Shown here: one piece after another, positions 7,001-7,555 of the stretch | Numbering within the stretch: position 1 is the first letter of the stretch | How the letters are laid out: every line of letters begins with the position of its first letter | From: Desulfobulbus sp. | GTDB lineage: Bacteria > Pseudomonadota > Gammaproteobacteria > Burkholderiales > Rhodocyclaceae | Length of the DNA: 7,555 nucleotides | NCBI GenBank assembly: GCA_009782025.1 | Contig: WQUQ01000041.1 | Span: 1 to 7,555 of the forward strand | Direction of reading: 5' to 3' | The notes under the pieces: model-generated | Seen by the model: the letters and a program-made list of their open reading frames with translations, nothing else | Databases searched by the model: none | What the model was told of the DNA's origin: nothing | Position numbers and translations under genes: made by a program

Positions 7001-7470
7001 CAGTCAGCCGGATGGAGGCGCTGACGCCAGCCTGGCAACGCTGGCTGCAAGCGCAAGGATTAGCGCCGGCAACGGCGCAGACAGCCGCCGCCGAAGCCGT
7101 CGCCGCCGTCTGCCGCACCCTGGCCTCGCCGACCGGTCGCTGGCTGCTCGCCGCTCATGCCGATGCCGGGGCTGAACAAGCCTGGAGCAGCCTTGATGGC
7201 GACGGCAACGTGGCGCACCACGTCATCGACCGCTGCTTCATCGCCGATGATTGCCGCTGGATCGTCGACTACAAGACCGTCCACCTGTCCGCCGACCAAC
7301 TGGCGGCCCGCGCAGAAGCATTCCGCCCGCAACTCGAACGCTACGCCGCCCTGTTCGCTGGAACCGGCCTGCCGCTGCGCCTGGCCATCTATTTCCCGCT
7401 ACAGGATCGCCTGGTCGAACTGAGAGCCGGCCCCGGGAAACTGGGCAGAGGGCTAAGAGCTTATCCGTAA
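4057..7470 (+). CDS. addA: AddA-like ATP-dependent helicase/nuclease (UvrD-family helicase with C-terminal RecB-type nuclease)
   Basis: An 1137-residue cytoplasmic enzyme that, with AddB, unwinds and resects double-strand DNA ends and prepares them for RecA. It is a superfamily 1A helicase with these motifs in order: Walker A APAGAGKTE (K37), Ia LALTFTNKAATEMRDR (59-74), II LLIDEFQDTS (D417, E418), III GDPMQSIYRFR (449-459), IV YRNNRSW (485), V VQMMTVHKAKGLEFD (763-777) and VI ERLLYVAATRA (844-854, R853). A nuclease domain follows with LGTLVHRALE (H967), IDRCF (D1058), VDYKT (D1071, K1073) and QLERY (Q1092, Y1096), so both activities look intact. The ATG at 4057 is the only plausible start: an in-frame stop lies 21 bases upstream and Walker A begins at residue 31. 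The ribosome binding site is weak (AAAAAGAA). Length is slightly below that of many AddA proteins. The last 14 or so residues (RAGPGKLGRGLRAYP) do not resemble a usual family end. No addB gene is in the window. A RecB identity is less likely given the compact N-terminus. Confidence 0.92.
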   Translation: MQVPAPPANRLTEDAAARERALAVASFIVEAPAGAGKTELLTQRYLRLLTTVEQPEEVLALTFTNKAATEMRDRILGSLEVAAAGVAPEQAHKRQTFDLAGRVLAHDAARGWHLLGHPGRLRITTLDALCASLARQMPYLSRFGSQPAVAEDAAAHYAAAARRTLAMVEADDADAEVVAAALAFMDNHAGRLETLLVAMLARRDQWLPHAGRLDKGDLRAEVEGGFAVLIERKLAAAGELLDSRWQERLLPLGRFAAANGPDWLEPLADWSAPLTAGISDLPRWRALAGLLLTGQGTVRKMLDKRVGFPAGKEFSAQKAAMTETLADLAALPGIEQCLGVLGQLPSPGLSAEEWASVENFARLLQLAAGQLWLVFQEAGEVDFIEVASRAGVALGDDEAPTDLAQALDYRIRHLLIDEFQDTSPAQVELIARLTRGWTPDDGRTLFVVGDPMQSIYRFRKADVGLFLRVRERGIGDIRLGHLRLYRNNRSWPAIVDWVNGVFPAIFPAADAPETGAVRYAPSAATRPTREDSAVVIHPLIADDDGNGSEAEARRALEIILETRRENPTASIAVLVRARGHLAALVGEIRRSAPELRFQAVDIESLADRQHVQDLLTLFRALDHRADRVHWLALLRAPWCGLTLADLHALAGDDRQRTIWQLMQDESRLARLSADGQRRLHPVRDVLQLVFAHRDRQHPRRWLEAAWLLLGGPRCLDSPAALADVEAFFTLLDRLAATGALDADTLAVRAGELFAPADPQGGAVQMMTVHKAKGLEFDTVIVPGLHRETGGNDSSLLLWDEFAGPDGRQRLLVAPMKARGAQANEPTAYDMLRRLENERAGHETERLLYVAATRAVRRLHLIGVAVADERKEEGLKPPPAGSLLKLLWPGVAQPVFAAALAERAPAEAAVVPLDSATFAPPLLRLAAPDIPSELRAPPLAAGSGGPPREFDAAATATTPEAALGTLVHRALELIARDGLTAWPVSRMEALTPAWQRWLQAQGLAPATAQTAAAEAVAAVCRTLASPTGRWLLAAHADAGAEQAWSSLDGDGNVAHHVIDRCFIADDCRWIVDYKTVHLSADQLAARAEAFRPQLERYAALFAGTGLPLRLAIYFPLQDRLVELRAGPGKLGRGLRAYP

Positions 7471-7501
7471 TTAGTGTAATCTATTGACCTGAGCCGTACT
7501 G

Positions 7502-7555
7502 GTGCAGCGGCGTTGGATTGAGGCCATGGTGAAGAAGCGAGTTGATTCGTGGGTG
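7502..7555 (+). CDS. Start of an unidentified gene leaving the right edge, possibly a transposase
   Basis: After a stop at 7490-7492 the frame is open to the window end. Candidate starts are GTG at 7502 and ATG at 7526. The ATG version reads MVKKRVDSWV, preceded by GAGG at an unusually short spacing. Only 10-18 residues are visible. A basic N-terminus running into a Trp-containing helix is reminiscent of the DNA-binding N-terminus of Tn5/IS4-family transposases, but this is a weak resemblance and no terminal repeat pair can be checked inside the window. Confidence 0.25.
   Translation, partial: MQRRWIEAMVKKRVDSWV

Noticed and set aside
7475..7489. Promoter elements TGTAAT and TTGACC downstream of addA
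   Set aside because: Each resembles a consensus hexamer, but neither has a partner at 16-18 bases: the bases 17 upstream of TGTAAT and 17 downstream of TTGACC do not match.

Overview
The window is strongly GC-rich, with dense coding and third positions biased to G/C. The organism looks like a Gram-negative proteobacterium. An AddA-type rather than RecB-type helicase-nuclease, a membrane-anchored bacterial alpha-2-macroglobulin and a DinJ/YafQ-type toxin-antitoxin pair together suggest a betaproteobacterium, perhaps Rhodocyclales-like. The taxonomic placement is inference from gene content and composition only.

Layout. (1) Positions 3100 down to 1, minus strand: the first 1033 codons of a large bacterial alpha-2-macroglobulin. 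It has an N-terminal membrane anchor and its C-terminal half (thioester and receptor-like domains) lies beyond the left edge. (2) 3101-3268: a divergent intergenic gap with candidate promoters on both strands. (3) 3269-3820, plus strand: a RelB/DinJ-family antitoxin, intact, overlapping by ATGA a YafQ-family (RelE superfamily) toxin whose frame is broken by what looks like one extra G in a GGGG run. (4) 3821-4056: a 236-base gap of less GC-rich, patchy sequence with a short unrecognised reading frame, small inverted repeats and an ideal Shine-Dalgarno sequence that has no start codon after it. (5) 4057-7470, plus strand: a complete addA-like gene of 1137 residues with all helicase motifs and a C-terminal RecB-family nuclease domain. 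(6) 7471-7555: an abrupt change to AT-richer sequence, then the first codons of an open frame that leaves the right edge, possibly a mobile-element gene.

How the parts fit. The alpha-2-macroglobulin (periplasmic protease trap) and AddA (double-strand-break processing) are ordinary chromosomal genes. The toxin-antitoxin module with its ragged flank sits exactly where the AddA partner gene, addB, is usually found in relatives, and addB is not visible on either side. The stretch from about 3101 to 4056 therefore looks like an inserted or rearranged accessory island between two core genes. I found no CRISPR array, RNA gene or complete insertion sequence, and nothing I can defend as a wholly new system. 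The points most worth following up are the frameshifted toxin beside an intact antitoxin, the addA gene apparently separated from addB, and the sharp boundary just after addA.
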